The notes below the pieces were generated by a model. It had not been told where the DNA came from and did not search any database. It was given only the letters and a program-made list of their open reading frames with translations. The position numbers and the translations under genes are program-made. Below, piece by piece: positions 16,336 to 24,899 of a stretch of DNA of 64,000 nucleotides; position 1 is the first letter of the stretch, and each line of letters starts with the position of its first letter. Origin of the DNA: Candidatus Rifleibacterium amylolyticum (GTDB lineage: Bacteria; Muiribacteriota; Ozemobacteria; Ozemobacterales; Ozemobacteraceae). The stretch lies in the NCBI GenBank assembly GCA_009917695.1, contig JAACJG010000002.1:310001-374000 (forward strand), in the 5' to 3' direction.

Positions 16336-18335
16336 AAGACGACTTCACTGAGATGCGTGCAGATATCGGCAAAAGAGGCTTTTCGATGGTAATCGGTCTG
16401 GCCGCCGGCACTATTCTGCTACTTGCGGTTATCAGCTACGTTTACTATTCATCGAGTGAAATGCGCATAGTCAAAAGCATGCTCAACCGCAAAAAGGCAG
16501 ACTTTGCCGCCTATTCGGCCCTCAACGTCGCAAGTGCCCGCCTCATGGAAAACCGCTGGTATCAGCCAGAAAACAACCCCAATGTCGCAGAAAAGTTCAA
16601 AAGCTCGCACAGCGAAAAACTCGCCGATTATTTCAAAGACGACAAAGCGCTTGAAGCAAGCCTGTTCATCGACGAAATCCCTCACCCTAAAGCGCAGAAA
16701 TCAGGCAGCGAAAATACCGATGGCTCGATCTGGGTGAAAATCTCTCAGACAAAGAGGCAGTATCGCGCCCTGCTTGACCACATAAGAGTTCTGGCGCTCG
16801 GTACTTCCGGCGACGAAAAAGCTCTCTATTTCGGCAAATTCATTATGGTTCCAGAGCCTTATCTTGCCGACAACCTGACAACCGGGCACCTGATCGACGA
16901 CCCGCTGATGATCGATGCCGACGAAAAAATCCCCATTTACCCTGATGCGGTCTGGGACAACGCCGGCGAAGAGGGAGCTACCGAGAAGAGCAGAAAATTT
17001 GTAATCAGTGTGTCTGTAACCGCTGGCCAGAAGGTCAAGATGGGCCAGGTGATCATGGTTCTTGGCTACTACATGTCTACTGGCGAAAAGTCGACCCGCG
17101 AGGAGCAGGTAGTGTCGCCCTATTCAGGAAAAATTGCCTCGGTCGAAGTTTCGAGTGGCGGCGATGCAATCGTTGGCAAACCTGTCGCCTGGCTTGAGAA
17201 AGAGCCTGGAGACTTCTATTCGCCCAAGACCCTGCGCAAGATGGTGCAGATCACCAAGATACCTCTGTCGGTGTTCAAGGACTTCAACCTCGAGAACCGC
17301 GACGATCGCTTCAAAGTATATAACTACGTTGCGAAAACCACTCTCGAAACCGTAATCAATCGCATGCCGATGAAAACAATAAGCGACGGAACAACCGAAA
17401 GCTTTAAAAGCGTCAAAAACGAGACCAGCCTGACCGGGCAACAGGCGGTCGGGTTGTTCAATGCTGCCGGCACGCCACAATGGGGAGTCGATGATATCGA
17501 AAAGATGTTTGCGGCGCTTAACGCAAAAAGCAATCAGAATCAGGAACCAGACGTAGATGTAGAAAGCGATTACGACAAAATTTACGCAAACGCCGGTAAA
17601 GCTTACATCAGCAATCTCTGGGTCAGCTTCACGCCACCAGCACGGCTGGCCTCTTCCACCAGAAAAGATTTTTCTGGCATGTCCAGCTACAAGCTTGGAG
17701 TGCAGCCGAGTAAGGTCAGTGACGAAATGCTGTCGCTGCTCAAACTTGTTTCAACCATGCATGGAGTCGATTATCTCTCGCAGATCAGCACCAAACCCCA
17801 GGAAAACCCCAACCTGTATAACATTGCCTCGACAACCAACAGTAAAACCGGCAAAGGCTACTGGGAAGAAATGCGACACAAAGAAAATCTCGGAGCTCAA
17901 TCCGACAACGTTAAGGATTACATCAAAAGCATGTCGCAACTGCGCGATGGCGCAAAAAAAATCAAGGTTAAGCTCGACCAGGGCACGCCCTGGGAAGACC
18001 CCTATTTCAAAACACTGGTCGCCAACGGAACCTGTAACCCTGATGATTACTTCTGGTGGGAAGAAAAGCAGGGCTGGTATAAAAAAATACCCAAGGAAAA
18101 CGTTCAGATTAAGCCGATAGATGTGCCATACGGTTACACCAACGACTGTGACCCGCAGGATCCTTTCAAGATGGATACCGGCCAGCTGCTGAGCTATTTC
18201 CGCAAGCACTATACCTTTGGCACGACGCTGCCACCGCCTGAAGATATCTGGGCCGAAAATACGGTAACCGACACGCCGCAGAAACCCGGCCCGCCCGACT
18301 CGACAGGAGCTAAATACAGCGGCTTATCGAGTTAA
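16332..18335 (+). CDS. Large PilX/GspK-like protein with an internal biotinyl/lipoyl-like segment
   Basis: 667 residues. The N-terminus KRGFSMVIGLAAGTILLLAV is prepilin-like but lacks Glu at +5, as in GspK/PilX proteins, and is followed by KKADFAAYSALNVASARL. The unusual part is about residues 215-300: VSVTAGQKVKMGQVIMVLG, then VVSPYSGKIASVEV, GGDAIVGKPVAWLEKE. This is the repeat pattern of biotinyl/lipoyl or HlyD-type hammerhead domains (V..G..V..GQ......SP.SG.I..V.V..GD....G). The central lysine is not in the usual EAMKM/DKA context, so lipoylation or biotinylation is unlikely. The C-terminus is low in hydrophobicity and rich in Lys and Pro. Last gene of the operon; it converges on the next operon with 3 bases between. 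Confidence 0.78.
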   Translation: MKDDFTEMRADIGKRGFSMVIGLAAGTILLLAVISYVYYSSSEMRIVKSMLNRKKADFAAYSALNVASARLMENRWYQPENNPNVAEKFKSSHSEKLADYFKDDKALEASLFIDEIPHPKAQKSGSENTDGSIWVKISQTKRQYRALLDHIRVLALGTSGDEKALYFGKFIMVPEPYLADNLTTGHLIDDPLMIDADEKIPIYPDAVWDNAGEEGATEKSRKFVISVSVTAGQKVKMGQVIMVLGYYMSTGEKSTREEQVVSPYSGKIASVEVSSGGDAIVGKPVAWLEKEPGDFYSPKTLRKMVQITKIPLSVFKDFNLENRDDRFKVYNYVAKTTLETVINRMPMKTISDGTTESFKSVKNETSLTGQQAVGLFNAAGTPQWGVDDIEKMFAALNAKSNQNQEPDVDVESDYDKIYANAGKAYISNLWVSFTPPARLASSTRKDFSGMSSYKLGVQPSKVSDEMLSLLKLVSTMHGVDYLSQISTKPQENPNLYNIASTTNSKTGKGYWEEMRHKENLGAQSDNVKDYIKSMSQLRDGAKKIKVKLDQGTPWEDPYFKTLVANGTCNPDDYFWWEEKQGWYKKIPKENVQIKPIDVPYGYTNDCDPQDPFKMDTGQLLSYFRKHYTFGTTLPPPEDIWAENTVTDTPQKPGPPDSTGAKYSGLSS

Positions 18336-18338
18336 CTT

Positions 18339-19073
18339 TCAGAATACGGTACTGGTTGCCTTAACATAGCTGCGCGGTTCAGCGCCACCGCTGGTCGTTA
18401 GAACTACTTTCTGCCCTTTTTTTACATCGATCTTGTAAGAAATGCCGGGCGTCGGCGAGTAATCGCCGGGCGACTCTTCAAACATGCTCGATGAATCGAC
18501 TGCACCCTTGAAGCTGACCGGAGCATAAGAGGAACCATCGACACGCCGCCATGACAGCAGGGGCTGGCCGTCGAACCTGATCTCGTTGCCATCTTCGTCG
18601 TATAAACGCACGACGATGTCGGCGGGGCTGTAGGTATAAAGATACACTTCGAGCGAAACCTCGCCATCGGCCAGAGCGACCAGTTCCTTGCTGCCTTTTC
18701 CGCTCAATGTTTGGGTCTGTGGGGTTCCCTGTGTCTGCAGAACTTGTTCAACAGTTGCGTTGGGGCGGGTGCTCACTGACTCTACTGCCTGCGGGCGAGT
18801 AAAAATATGAGGATTACGCTGTGACAGCTCATCAGCCGGCTCGATGACCGGTGCGACAGTCGTGCCGGGAACAGCAGCCGGCGTGGTCTGCTCAGATATC
18901 GGCTGTTCTGTGCTGGTGCCAGACGCATTCAGCTGCTCGACAGTAAAAGTGGTAATCGCCGAGTCGATACCGATTTCGATCTGAGCTGCTTTAAGTGCTG
19001 GTAACGGCAGCAACGATGCATGAAGAAGGAGCAATAAGCTAAGGGATGATATTGAAGCTGATTTCTTTTCCAT
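18339..19073 (-). CDS. Secreted protein related to the 13939 protein
   Basis: 244 residues from ATG 19073, which gives a clean signal peptide (MEKKSASISS, then a Leu-rich core ending ALKAA). No good ribosome site precedes it; ATG 19094 and a TTG at 19124 are alternatives, all inside the end of the preceding pseudopilin gene, so translation is probably coupled. A Thr/Pro/Gln-rich linker (about 50-130) leads to a C-terminal domain with GEVSLEVYLYTYSPADIVV, SWRR, GDYSPTPGISYKIDVKKGQKVVL. This parallels the 13939 protein motif for motif. It is the last gene of the minus-strand pseudopilin operon. Function unknown; export is well supported. Confidence 0.68.
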   Translation of the reverse strand: MEKKSASISSLSLLLLLHASLLPLPALKAAQIEIGIDSAITTFTVEQLNASGTSTEQPISEQTTPAAVPGTTVAPVIEPADELSQRNPHIFTRPQAVESVSTRPNATVEQVLQTQGTPQTQTLSGKGSKELVALADGEVSLEVYLYTYSPADIVVRLYDEDGNEIRFDGQPLLSWRRVDGSSYAPVSFKGAVDSSSMFEESPGDYSPTPGISYKIDVKKGQKVVLTTSGGAEPRSYVKATSTVF

Positions 19074-19437
19074 CAGAGGCTTTTGAAAAATCATAGGTCT
19101 TTGTCTTCTCCTTCCTTGTAACACGAACCTTCAGGCGATCCTGACTGAGCTCATAAACCACGGTTTCTCTGATTGGCAGACATTCTCTGTCGGTTGAAAC
19201 TGTATCTATTTCCCATTTTCCCGGTGCTGAAGACGATATAGAAAGCGAACTGCGAATGTCTCGCCTGAGCTCACCAACAAGGCTGGCGCTCAGAGCATGA
19301 AACGACTGCTCATCTTCGATGTCGCCACTTTGCATGCGAGCCTGCATGAGAACGTAATACCACAGGGCGATCGCGCCACAGAGCAGGGCCGCGACAGTTA
19401 TCAGCTCAACGGTGGTGAAAGCTTTTCTAGCGGACAA
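19039..19437 (-). CDS. Small pseudopilin
   Basis: 132 residues with the prepilin motif RKAFTTVELITVAALLCGAI (Ala at -1, Glu at +5). The body (SFHALSASLVGELRRDIRSSL) resembles the minor pseudopilins at 21899 and 15796, which also carry an LLSDLRRDVRS-like helix. Its start overlaps the end of the large PilX-like gene by 11 bases and its end overlaps the secreted-protein gene, so the genes form one tightly packed operon. GspI/J/H class cannot be decided from sequence alone. Confidence 0.82.
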   Translation of the reverse strand: MSARKAFTTVELITVAALLCGAIALWYYVLMQARMQSGDIEDEQSFHALSASLVGELRRDIRSSLSISSSAPGKWEIDTVSTDRECLPIRETVVYELSQDRLKVRVTRKEKTKTYDFSKASDGKEISFNIIP

Positions 19438-21415
19438 AGGTAACCCCCAGCGGTTTCATGAACAGCCGAAACGCGCGACTGCAAGTCTCGGCGTCAGTCA
19501 CATCGAGATTCTGGTTATAGCTGAGTGAGCGCTTCTGCAAGTTTGCCAGACGATTCATAGCAAGATCGCGAGCAGCAATCATGCCATTGATGTCGGCTGC
19601 AGATTCGATAATAACAGAGTTTTTGAGGGCTATCAAAGCAGCGGTCAGCGGTTGCGAAGTCGATACCCGCACACTGCCGCCAAAGCTGACGATCGTAACT
19701 GGCTCGAGATCTGGCGCGTTTATGGCATCGCTGATCGTTACGTTACCATCGACAAGAATCATGCCGCCGCAACCAGACTCGGCAAGCAGCGGTCGGTCGA
19801 TAGTCAGATCGCCCATGATGTGATAGACATCTTTAATGATGAACTCTTTCTTATCTGTCTGAATCGCTTTATAGAAGTCTGCAGCCGAGTCAAATTTGTA
19901 GCCAGCCCTGGCCTTGAGATACTCGATATCTTCGAATCCTGACAGATTTCCGGCGAACAACTGCCGGCCGTCGCTGCCGGCGAGGCGGTATAAACTGCCA
20001 TGGTTCATCTCGAAGAACGAGACCGGCCGGTTGTCAACCGAAGCCCGGGCAGACCCTACAGGCAAATCAATGCCTGCCGGTAGATTACCCGGATTCAGGG
20101 CAATCTGCCAGGAAATTCTGGGATCATGAAAAGCCAGCGCTCTGAGATTGGCAGCGTTGCAGCTCTCTTCGACAATACTGGTCATGCGCTCGCGATAACG
20201 CCTGAAATCGCCGCCAAAATTATCTCTGACCCGGCGCGCCGCGGCGGCTGTCATTCCGGGCCAGTGGTCTGTTAAAAACTGCGGTTCGCCAATATTGGGC
20301 AAAGGGGCATACAGGCCGGTCCGCTCGTTTTTAAGCCCCTGCAGCAGGAGCCAACGATTGATGGCCTTGCCAAGAACGACTGTGGGAGCAGGTCGACTCG
20401 CGCTTCCGGCAATTCTTATTCTGGCCGACTGCAGATCATCAGAAGCACTTTCCTGCATTACCTCCCGGTAAAAAGGTTCTCTGAGCTCTTTGAAAAGATA
20501 TTCAGGCTGCGAATAATAAGAGATGTCAGCGCGGGCCGACAGGGCATCAGTGTCAGGAATACTGAACACCCTCAAATCGTTGCTGACCATGGAAGAAGCA
20601 TACTCATCGTCGCCGCCACCTGGCCCGGCACCCAGTTTCCAGGGGGCTTCCGAACCCAAAAACACCCAGCCCTGGCGGTCAAAGAACGAGGCACTTTCAT
20701 CCGGTGGCAGAGCAGCGGGGCTGCATCCTGTTCCAGAGTGCACCATGAGCGGCGAGTCGCTCACCTGATTTTTGCCAATGATCGAATCAGCAAGAGTATT
20801 GACGTTGGCGCCGCCCTGTTCGCGAAGAAACAGCACGAATTTGCCAAGCACCGGCGGCAAAATGTTAACCAGCTTCGCCTCCCGATAACGATAAACCCTG
20901 GCAAATGCACCATTAACACTGGCTTCGGCATGCAGAAGCACCATTGCTTTTGCCTCGCGTTCGTCTGGAATCGGCCCGGGTGTGCCTGAAGGAGCAAAAA
21001 GATTCTCAAGTTTGCGCAATTCCAGCTCTACCTTTAAGCTTGAATAGTCTTCAAAATCTTTCTGCAGGTATTTAAAAAGATCAGACTCGATTGGAATCTT
21101 TTTATTATCGAGATCGATCAGACCGTCAGGCCCCAGCATCTCTTTTATTATCAGTTTGAGCTCAGGCGGCGCTTTATCGACTTTGGGAAATGATTCGGAG
21201 CGACCGTCATTGATGAAGTTAACTGCCTTCATCAGAAGAGTATCGACAGATTCGAGCCCGCCTGTCGCCAGATGGTAGGCTTTTTCGTAATCGGCCCCAT
21301 GCGAAGCCTGTGTCAGCTGATGTTGCGAAAAAAAGTGTCGGGTTCCGGCCAGCAGCAGCAAAATACATATCAGCAGCAGAACAACCGGCAGAATCATCCC
21401 TTTTCGCGCTTTCAT
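19427..21415 (-). CDS. Large PilX/GspK-like protein
   Basis: 662 residues. The N-terminus KARKGMILPVVLLLICILLLLAG is the PilX/GspK form (Gly-Met, no Glu at +5). It is followed by EKAYHLATGGLESVDTLLMKAV, the usual A..A.ag.e.a helix of this family. The C-terminal 250 residues include a parallel-beta-like stretch (LTIDRPLLAESGCGGMILVDGNVTISD, VSFGGSVRVS, ALIALKNSVIIESAADINGMIAARDL), typical of bactofilin- or DUF-type polymer-like repeats in large pilus proteins. It overlaps neighbouring genes at both ends (TAATG at 21415; 11 bases at 19427). Probably a surface-exposed tip or shaft component. Confidence 0.78.
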   Translation of the reverse strand: MKARKGMILPVVLLLICILLLLAGTRHFFSQHQLTQASHGADYEKAYHLATGGLESVDTLLMKAVNFINDGRSESFPKVDKAPPELKLIIKEMLGPDGLIDLDNKKIPIESDLFKYLQKDFEDYSSLKVELELRKLENLFAPSGTPGPIPDEREAKAMVLLHAEASVNGAFARVYRYREAKLVNILPPVLGKFVLFLREQGGANVNTLADSIIGKNQVSDSPLMVHSGTGCSPAALPPDESASFFDRQGWVFLGSEAPWKLGAGPGGGDDEYASSMVSNDLRVFSIPDTDALSARADISYYSQPEYLFKELREPFYREVMQESASDDLQSARIRIAGSASRPAPTVVLGKAINRWLLLQGLKNERTGLYAPLPNIGEPQFLTDHWPGMTAAAARRVRDNFGGDFRRYRERMTSIVEESCNAANLRALAFHDPRISWQIALNPGNLPAGIDLPVGSARASVDNRPVSFFEMNHGSLYRLAGSDGRQLFAGNLSGFEDIEYLKARAGYKFDSAADFYKAIQTDKKEFIIKDVYHIMGDLTIDRPLLAESGCGGMILVDGNVTISDAINAPDLEPVTIVSFGGSVRVSTSQPLTAALIALKNSVIIESAADINGMIAARDLAMNRLANLQKRSLSYNQNLDVTDAETCSRAFRLFMKPLGVTFVR

Positions 21416-21876
21416 TATTTCCCTCGCAGCAGATTTCTGACCACGTAATTAACCTGGGTATCAGAATTGCGATTATGCCATTCGATCTGAACCTCGACGA
21501 TGTAAAGCCCTTCGTTTCCGGCAGAAGTAGCCGGAATTATTTCTACCTTGCGCGTGAATTCAGATGGTGCCGGCATCACACCGAGGTTTTCAAGACTGAA
21601 GGAAGCGACCAGCTGCGAATCCTGGGTCAGTGGCTGCGAACGCAGGCTTTGCCGTGGCAGTTCTCGCAAACCGGCGATCATTGAGCTGGCGAGACCGGCG
21701 GCTACCAGCGTATCTGCAGCTTTAAACATCGTCTGTCTGGTAGAAGTAAAAATCAGATACAGTGGTGCGATGACCAGCTGCAATATAAACAGGGCGATAA
21801 GCAGTTCAACCAGAGTAAACCCTGATTTTCCTGGCTTATGGCCGAAATCGCCTTTATTTCCGTGAGTTGTTTTCAT
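21415..21876 (-). CDS. Pseudopilin
   Basis: 153 residues with a 16-residue charged leader and the motif KSGFTLVELLIALFILQLVI (Gly at -1, Glu at +5), the canonical prepilin peptidase site. The globular part ends KVEIIPATSAGNEGLYIVEVQIEW, close to GspI-type minor pseudopilins. Second gene of the minus-strand operon; 22 bases separate it from the upstream pseudopilin and its stop shares a base with the start of the large PilX-like gene. Confidence 0.86.
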   Translation of the reverse strand: MKTTHGNKGDFGHKPGKSGFTLVELLIALFILQLVIAPLYLIFTSTRQTMFKAADTLVAAGLASSMIAGLRELPRQSLRSQPLTQDSQLVASFSLENLGVMPAPSEFTRKVEIIPATSAGNEGLYIVEVQIEWHNRNSDTQVNYVVRNLLRGK

Positions 21877-21898
21877 TTACAACCTGACCGAAAAAAAA

Positions 21899-22447
21899 TC
21901 AATTTACAGAACTGGCTTGATCTACCGATATCAATTTCTCTACAACCTGCAAAAGCACGTTTCCTGAGTGCTCGAGGGCATCGATCTGAACGAATACTCC
22001 AGCATCACTGCGGCGCTTATGCAATGTCGTGATCGACCAGTAATCGTCTGATTCTATCAAAGTTTTGAAAGTGAACCGCTTCGACCTGGAATCTTCTTCA
22101 CGTGTCACGCCTTCGCCACTGAAATGGTATAGAACCTCGACCTGTTCAGGAACTCCTTCCTGCGAAAGCTGTGTCACCAGCAACCTCATACCTTCTGAAG
22201 AAAAAGAAGCTTCTGTTGCTGAACGCACGTCCCGGCGAAGATCCGAAAGTAGCCGATTAGTTACGTCGTGCAGATTCTGAGTCTTGGCAAGTCTTCGCGA
22301 AGTAAGGCCGGACTGGGCAAACAGATATATGGCCATCGTCAGAACTACCGCACAAAGGGCAACCACGACGAGAAGCTCTACCAGAGTGTAGCCAAAGGCT
22401 GGCGCTCTGACGAGATAAGAATAAAATCGTCTGTCTTGATAAGACAT
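21899..22447 (-). CDS. Pseudopilin (GspJ-like), first gene of the minus-strand operon
   Basis: 182 residues with the motif AFGYTLVELLVVVALCAVVL (Gly at -1, Tyr at +1, Glu at +5). The following QNLHDVTNRLLSDLRRDVRSATEASF helix is typical of GspJ/PilW-type minor pseudopilins. It opens an operon of five overlapping or closely spaced genes (22447 down to 18339). A promoter (22486-22514) lies 39 bases upstream. ATG 22447 has a GGAGAGG at a rather long distance (12 bases). Confidence 0.85.
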   Translation of the reverse strand: MSYQDRRFYSYLVRAPAFGYTLVELLVVVALCAVVLTMAIYLFAQSGLTSRRLAKTQNLHDVTNRLLSDLRRDVRSATEASFSSEGMRLLVTQLSQEGVPEQVEVLYHFSGEGVTREEDSRSKRFTFKTLIESDDYWSITTLHKRRSDAGVFVQIDALEHSGNVLLQVVEKLISVDQASSVN

Positions 22448-22485
22448 TTGTTGTCTGGCCTCTCCGATCGTTCAAACCCTGCTCA

Positions 22486-22514
22486 AGTTTAACCTTTATC
22501 CAGCCTTTTATCAA
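22486..22514 (-). promoter_or_regulatory. Promoter of the minus-strand pseudopilin operon
   Basis: Minus strand TTGATA (22509-22514), 17 bases, TAAACT (22486-22491). Confidence 0.6.
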
Positions 22515-22811
22515 CCTGAGCCAAAGTCTCAAAGCAATCCCAGCTTAAAACCAATAGTAATTCTGCGCGAATCACAGCGAGGTCGCAGATTTCACTTTCC
22601 GATGCCTGAATGAACCGGAAAAAAAAGACCGGGAGATTATCCCGGGCTGAAAAATAAGGAGGCAAACAAATCCATAACCCTCTTCGGGCAGAATTGATGC
22701 TTTGTTTAGTACAATTTTTGCGACAAAAACAGCCTTCGGCAGACAACGACAAACGTCAGAAATCAGCAAAAGCCCTCGGTACGTACAAAAAGACAGAAAA
22801 ATATTTTTTTG
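22515..22811. other. Intergenic stretch without a recognisable gene
   Basis: Together with 22448-22514 this is a gap of about 360 bases between two minus-strand genes. Short frames exist but lack ribosome sites and coding character. A small hairpin (CCGGGAgattaTCCCGG, around 22630-22650) is present, but no T-run follows on either strand. I see no RNA gene or mobile element. Confidence 0.5.
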
Positions 22812-23279
22812 TCAGGCGGCCAGATAGTATCGAACAAAATTCAGCATGAATGCGAAAAGAAAGCCGTAGCAGAAATTGTCGAGACGGATCGGCTCTTCGC
22901 CGTTTCTGTCGCGGATACGGCCGATCAGACTCATCATCATGCCAACAGCAGTCGGTGCCAGAAAAAGCATTACCAGCCTGGCATTATGCTGTTTGACAAA
23001 CGGATGCGGAAAAATCTCGATACTCAACACACCTGAAAGCAGACCAAGCCCGCCATAAATTACCACAGCAACGACCCAGCTGAAAGGTTCCGGTTCTTCA
23101 GGTTCAGGCTCGCCGGCGGCCTGAGCCCGGGCCACTCTGCCCTCGTGCCGCTTTTTTCGAGCCTTTTTTAATGAATGACCGCCAAGCTCAACGGCTCCTT
23201 CAAAAAAGAAGCTGATGAAAACCTGCAGCAGAAATTCACCAAAGAACTCTATCAGAATGAACAGAATTTCCAAGCGCAT
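22812..23279 (-). CDS. Small membrane protein of unknown function
   Basis: 155 residues. An N-terminal hydrophobic, Phe-rich segment (ILFILIEFFGEFLLQVFISFFF) is followed by a basic, then acidic cytoplasmic stretch (KKARKKRHEGR, GEPEPEEPEP). Three further membrane segments follow (WVVAVVIYGGLGLLSGVL; ARLVMLFLAPTAVGMMMSLIG; FCYGFLFAFMLNFVRYYLAA). It resembles the many small uncharacterised four-helix membrane proteins of proteobacteria, but I do not recognise a family. Divergent from the Uma2-pro operon, whose promoter begins 70 bases away. Confidence 0.7.
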   Translation of the reverse strand: MRLEILFILIEFFGEFLLQVFISFFFEGAVELGGHSLKKARKKRHEGRVARAQAAGEPEPEEPEPFSWVVAVVIYGGLGLLSGVLSIEIFPHPFVKQHNARLVMLFLAPTAVGMMMSLIGRIRDRNGEEPIRLDNFCYGFLFAFMLNFVRYYLAA

Positions 23280-23349
23280 CCCTCCGGTAGCATTATGATA
23301 GCACGAACAATGTCGTGAATAAACGAAGAAGAGACATTGTCTGGCGGTC

Positions 23350-23378
23350 TTGCATCACATCTGATTTGAGCTTATAAT
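23350..23378 (+). promoter_or_regulatory. Promoter of the Uma2-proC-proB-proA operon
   Basis: TTGCAT (23350-23355), 17 bases, TATAAT (23373-23378). The first ATG with a good ribosome site is at 23414. Confidence 0.75.
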
Positions 23379-23413
23379 TTGCGGCAGCAGTGCTTGAACC
23401 CAAGGAGAATGCG

Positions 23414-24097
23414 ATGACGCTTCCAGTAAGGAAACACGAGGAAGAAAGGTTCACCTACGCCGATTATCTGACCTGGCCAGACGAGCAACGGTGCGAAATC
23501 ATCGACGGGCTGGTATACGACATGTCACCAGCCCCCAACACCGCCCACCAGGAATTACTATCAGAACTTTTTTATAAAATTAAGGAGTTTCTTAAGGGTA
23601 GTCCCTGTAAAGTTTTCGTAGCACCCTTTGACGTCAGGCTGGCGGAAGCGGGCGAGACATCCAGAAGCTGTTCGAATGTGGTGCAGCCCGATCTTTCGGT
23701 AATATGCGACCTTGAGAAGCTCGACGAAAAAGGATGTGTCGGAGCACCCGACTGGGTCATCGAAATTCTGTCGCCATCGACTTCATCGAAAGACCAGGTT
23801 AAGAAGCGCTATCTCTATGAAAAGCATGGCGTCAAAGAGTTCTGGCTGATTCATCCGACCGAGCGCACTGCCACGCTTTATTACCGTAAAGGCAGCAGCT
23901 TTGCGCTACAGGGAATCTACGATGAAGACGCAACTCTCAAATCACATCATTTCAAGGGATTTTCAATAAAATTCATTGAGATCCTGCCGGTTATACGGGC
24001 TGTTAAAGAAGAGCCGATGCCATATTATCCGGGCAGTGAACCTACGACTAAGACAAAAAAAGCAGCAACACGAAAAAAGGCAAAAAAAAATGAATAA
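23414..24097 (+). CDS. Uma2-family (DUF820) putative restriction-like endonuclease
   Basis: 227 residues. Uma2 signature: FTYADYLTWPDEQRCEIIDGLVYDMSPAPNTAHQ near the start, then VQPDLSVICD, GAPDWVIEILSPSTSSKD and KYLYEKHGVKEFWLIHP-like text. The PD-(D/E)xK-type residues fit (Glu in EIIDG, Asp in QPDLSV, Glu in IEILS, Lys in the following DQVKKRYLYE). ATG 23414 has AAGGAG 6 bases upstream. The Lys-rich tail (KKAATRKKAKKNE) ends in a poly-A tract that contains the proC start, an 8-base overlap. Uma2 proteins are abundant in cyanobacteria and Planctomycetes and their role is unknown; its place ahead of proline genes looks accidental. Confidence 0.82.
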   Translation: MTLPVRKHEEERFTYADYLTWPDEQRCEIIDGLVYDMSPAPNTAHQELLSELFYKIKEFLKGSPCKVFVAPFDVRLAEAGETSRSCSNVVQPDLSVICDLEKLDEKGCVGAPDWVIEILSPSTSSKDQVKKRYLYEKHGVKEFWLIHPTERTATLYYRKGSSFALQGIYDEDATLKSHHFKGFSIKFIEILPVIRAVKEEPMPYYPGSEPTTKTKKAATRKKAKKNE

Positions 24098-24890
24098 AAA
24101 AATCGCAATCATCGGTGGCGGCAATCTCGGCTCAGCCATAGCACGCGGGCTTCTCTATACAAAATCGGTCAAACCTGAGCTGATTCATGTCACCCGCCGC
24201 CGCGCCGATATGCTGGCAGGACTGGCTAACGAAGGAATTATAACCGGCAACGACAATATCTCTGCCGTAAAAAACGCAAAAATAGTGCTGCTCGCGGTTA
24301 AACCATATCAGGTCGCCGAGGTCTGCGAAGAACTCAAGGGCCATCTTGCCCGCAACGCCATTATAATCTCTCTGGCTACCGGCATCGAAAATAAGAAACT
24401 GGTCGAGCTGACGGGTGGCAAACATGCGATTTTCAGGGCCATGCCCAATACCGCTGTGGCAATCGGAGAGTCGATGACCTGTCTCGCCGCTATCAATGCG
24501 ACACCTGAGCAGGAAAAGGAAGTCGAACAGTTCTTTGCCAGACTCGGCAGCGTGCTGTTCATACCCGAAGAACTGATGGCTGGCGCTACTGTACTGGCCG
24601 CCTGCGGCATCGCCTTCGCGCTGCGCTTCATCCGCGCCGCCACTCAGGGCGGCATCGAAATCGGCTTCAGTTCAGACATGGCACTCAAAATCGCTTCGCA
24701 GACGGTCAAAGGTGCGGCTCAGCTGGTTATCGAAGGCAAAAGCCACCCCGAAGCCGAAATCGACAAGGTCACGACGCCGCGTGGCATAACTATTTCAGGC
24801 CTCAACGAAATGGAGCACCAAGGCTTCAGTTCATCACTGATCAAGGGCCTGCTCACGTCTTTTCAGAAAATCGAAAACCTCAGCAAATAG
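24090..24890 (+). CDS. proC: Pyrroline-5-carboxylate reductase
   Basis: 266 residues. Last step of proline synthesis: reduction of pyrroline-5-carboxylate with NAD(P)H. The dinucleotide-binding motif is IAIIGGGNLGSAIARGL (4-20), then VLLAVKPYQ, the conserved FRAMPNTAVAIGESMTCL, and the C-terminal signature VTTPRGITISGLNEME. ATG 24090 lies in the poly-A run at the end of the Uma2 gene, and proB follows after 9 bases. The order proC-proB-proA places the complete glutamate-to-proline pathway in one transcript. Confidence 0.95.
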   Translation: MNKKIAIIGGGNLGSAIARGLLYTKSVKPELIHVTRRRADMLAGLANEGIITGNDNISAVKNAKIVLLAVKPYQVAEVCEELKGHLARNAIIISLATGIENKKLVELTGGKHAIFRAMPNTAVAIGESMTCLAAINATPEQEKEVEQFFARLGSVLFIPEELMAGATVLAACGIAFALRFIRAATQGGIEIGFSSDMALKIASQTVKGAAQLVIEGKSHPEAEIDKVTTPRGITISGLNEMEHQGFSSSLIKGLLTSFQKIENLSK

Positions 24891-24899
24891 CCCGCCAGC

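Noticed and set aside
16990-17220. Working lipoyl- or biotin-carrying domain
   Set aside because: The fold-like pattern is present, but the lysine is not in the EAMKM or DKA context required for modification, and the protein is exported.
22515-22811. Small protein genes on the minus strand
   Set aside because: Overlapping short frames lack ribosome sites and show no family features.
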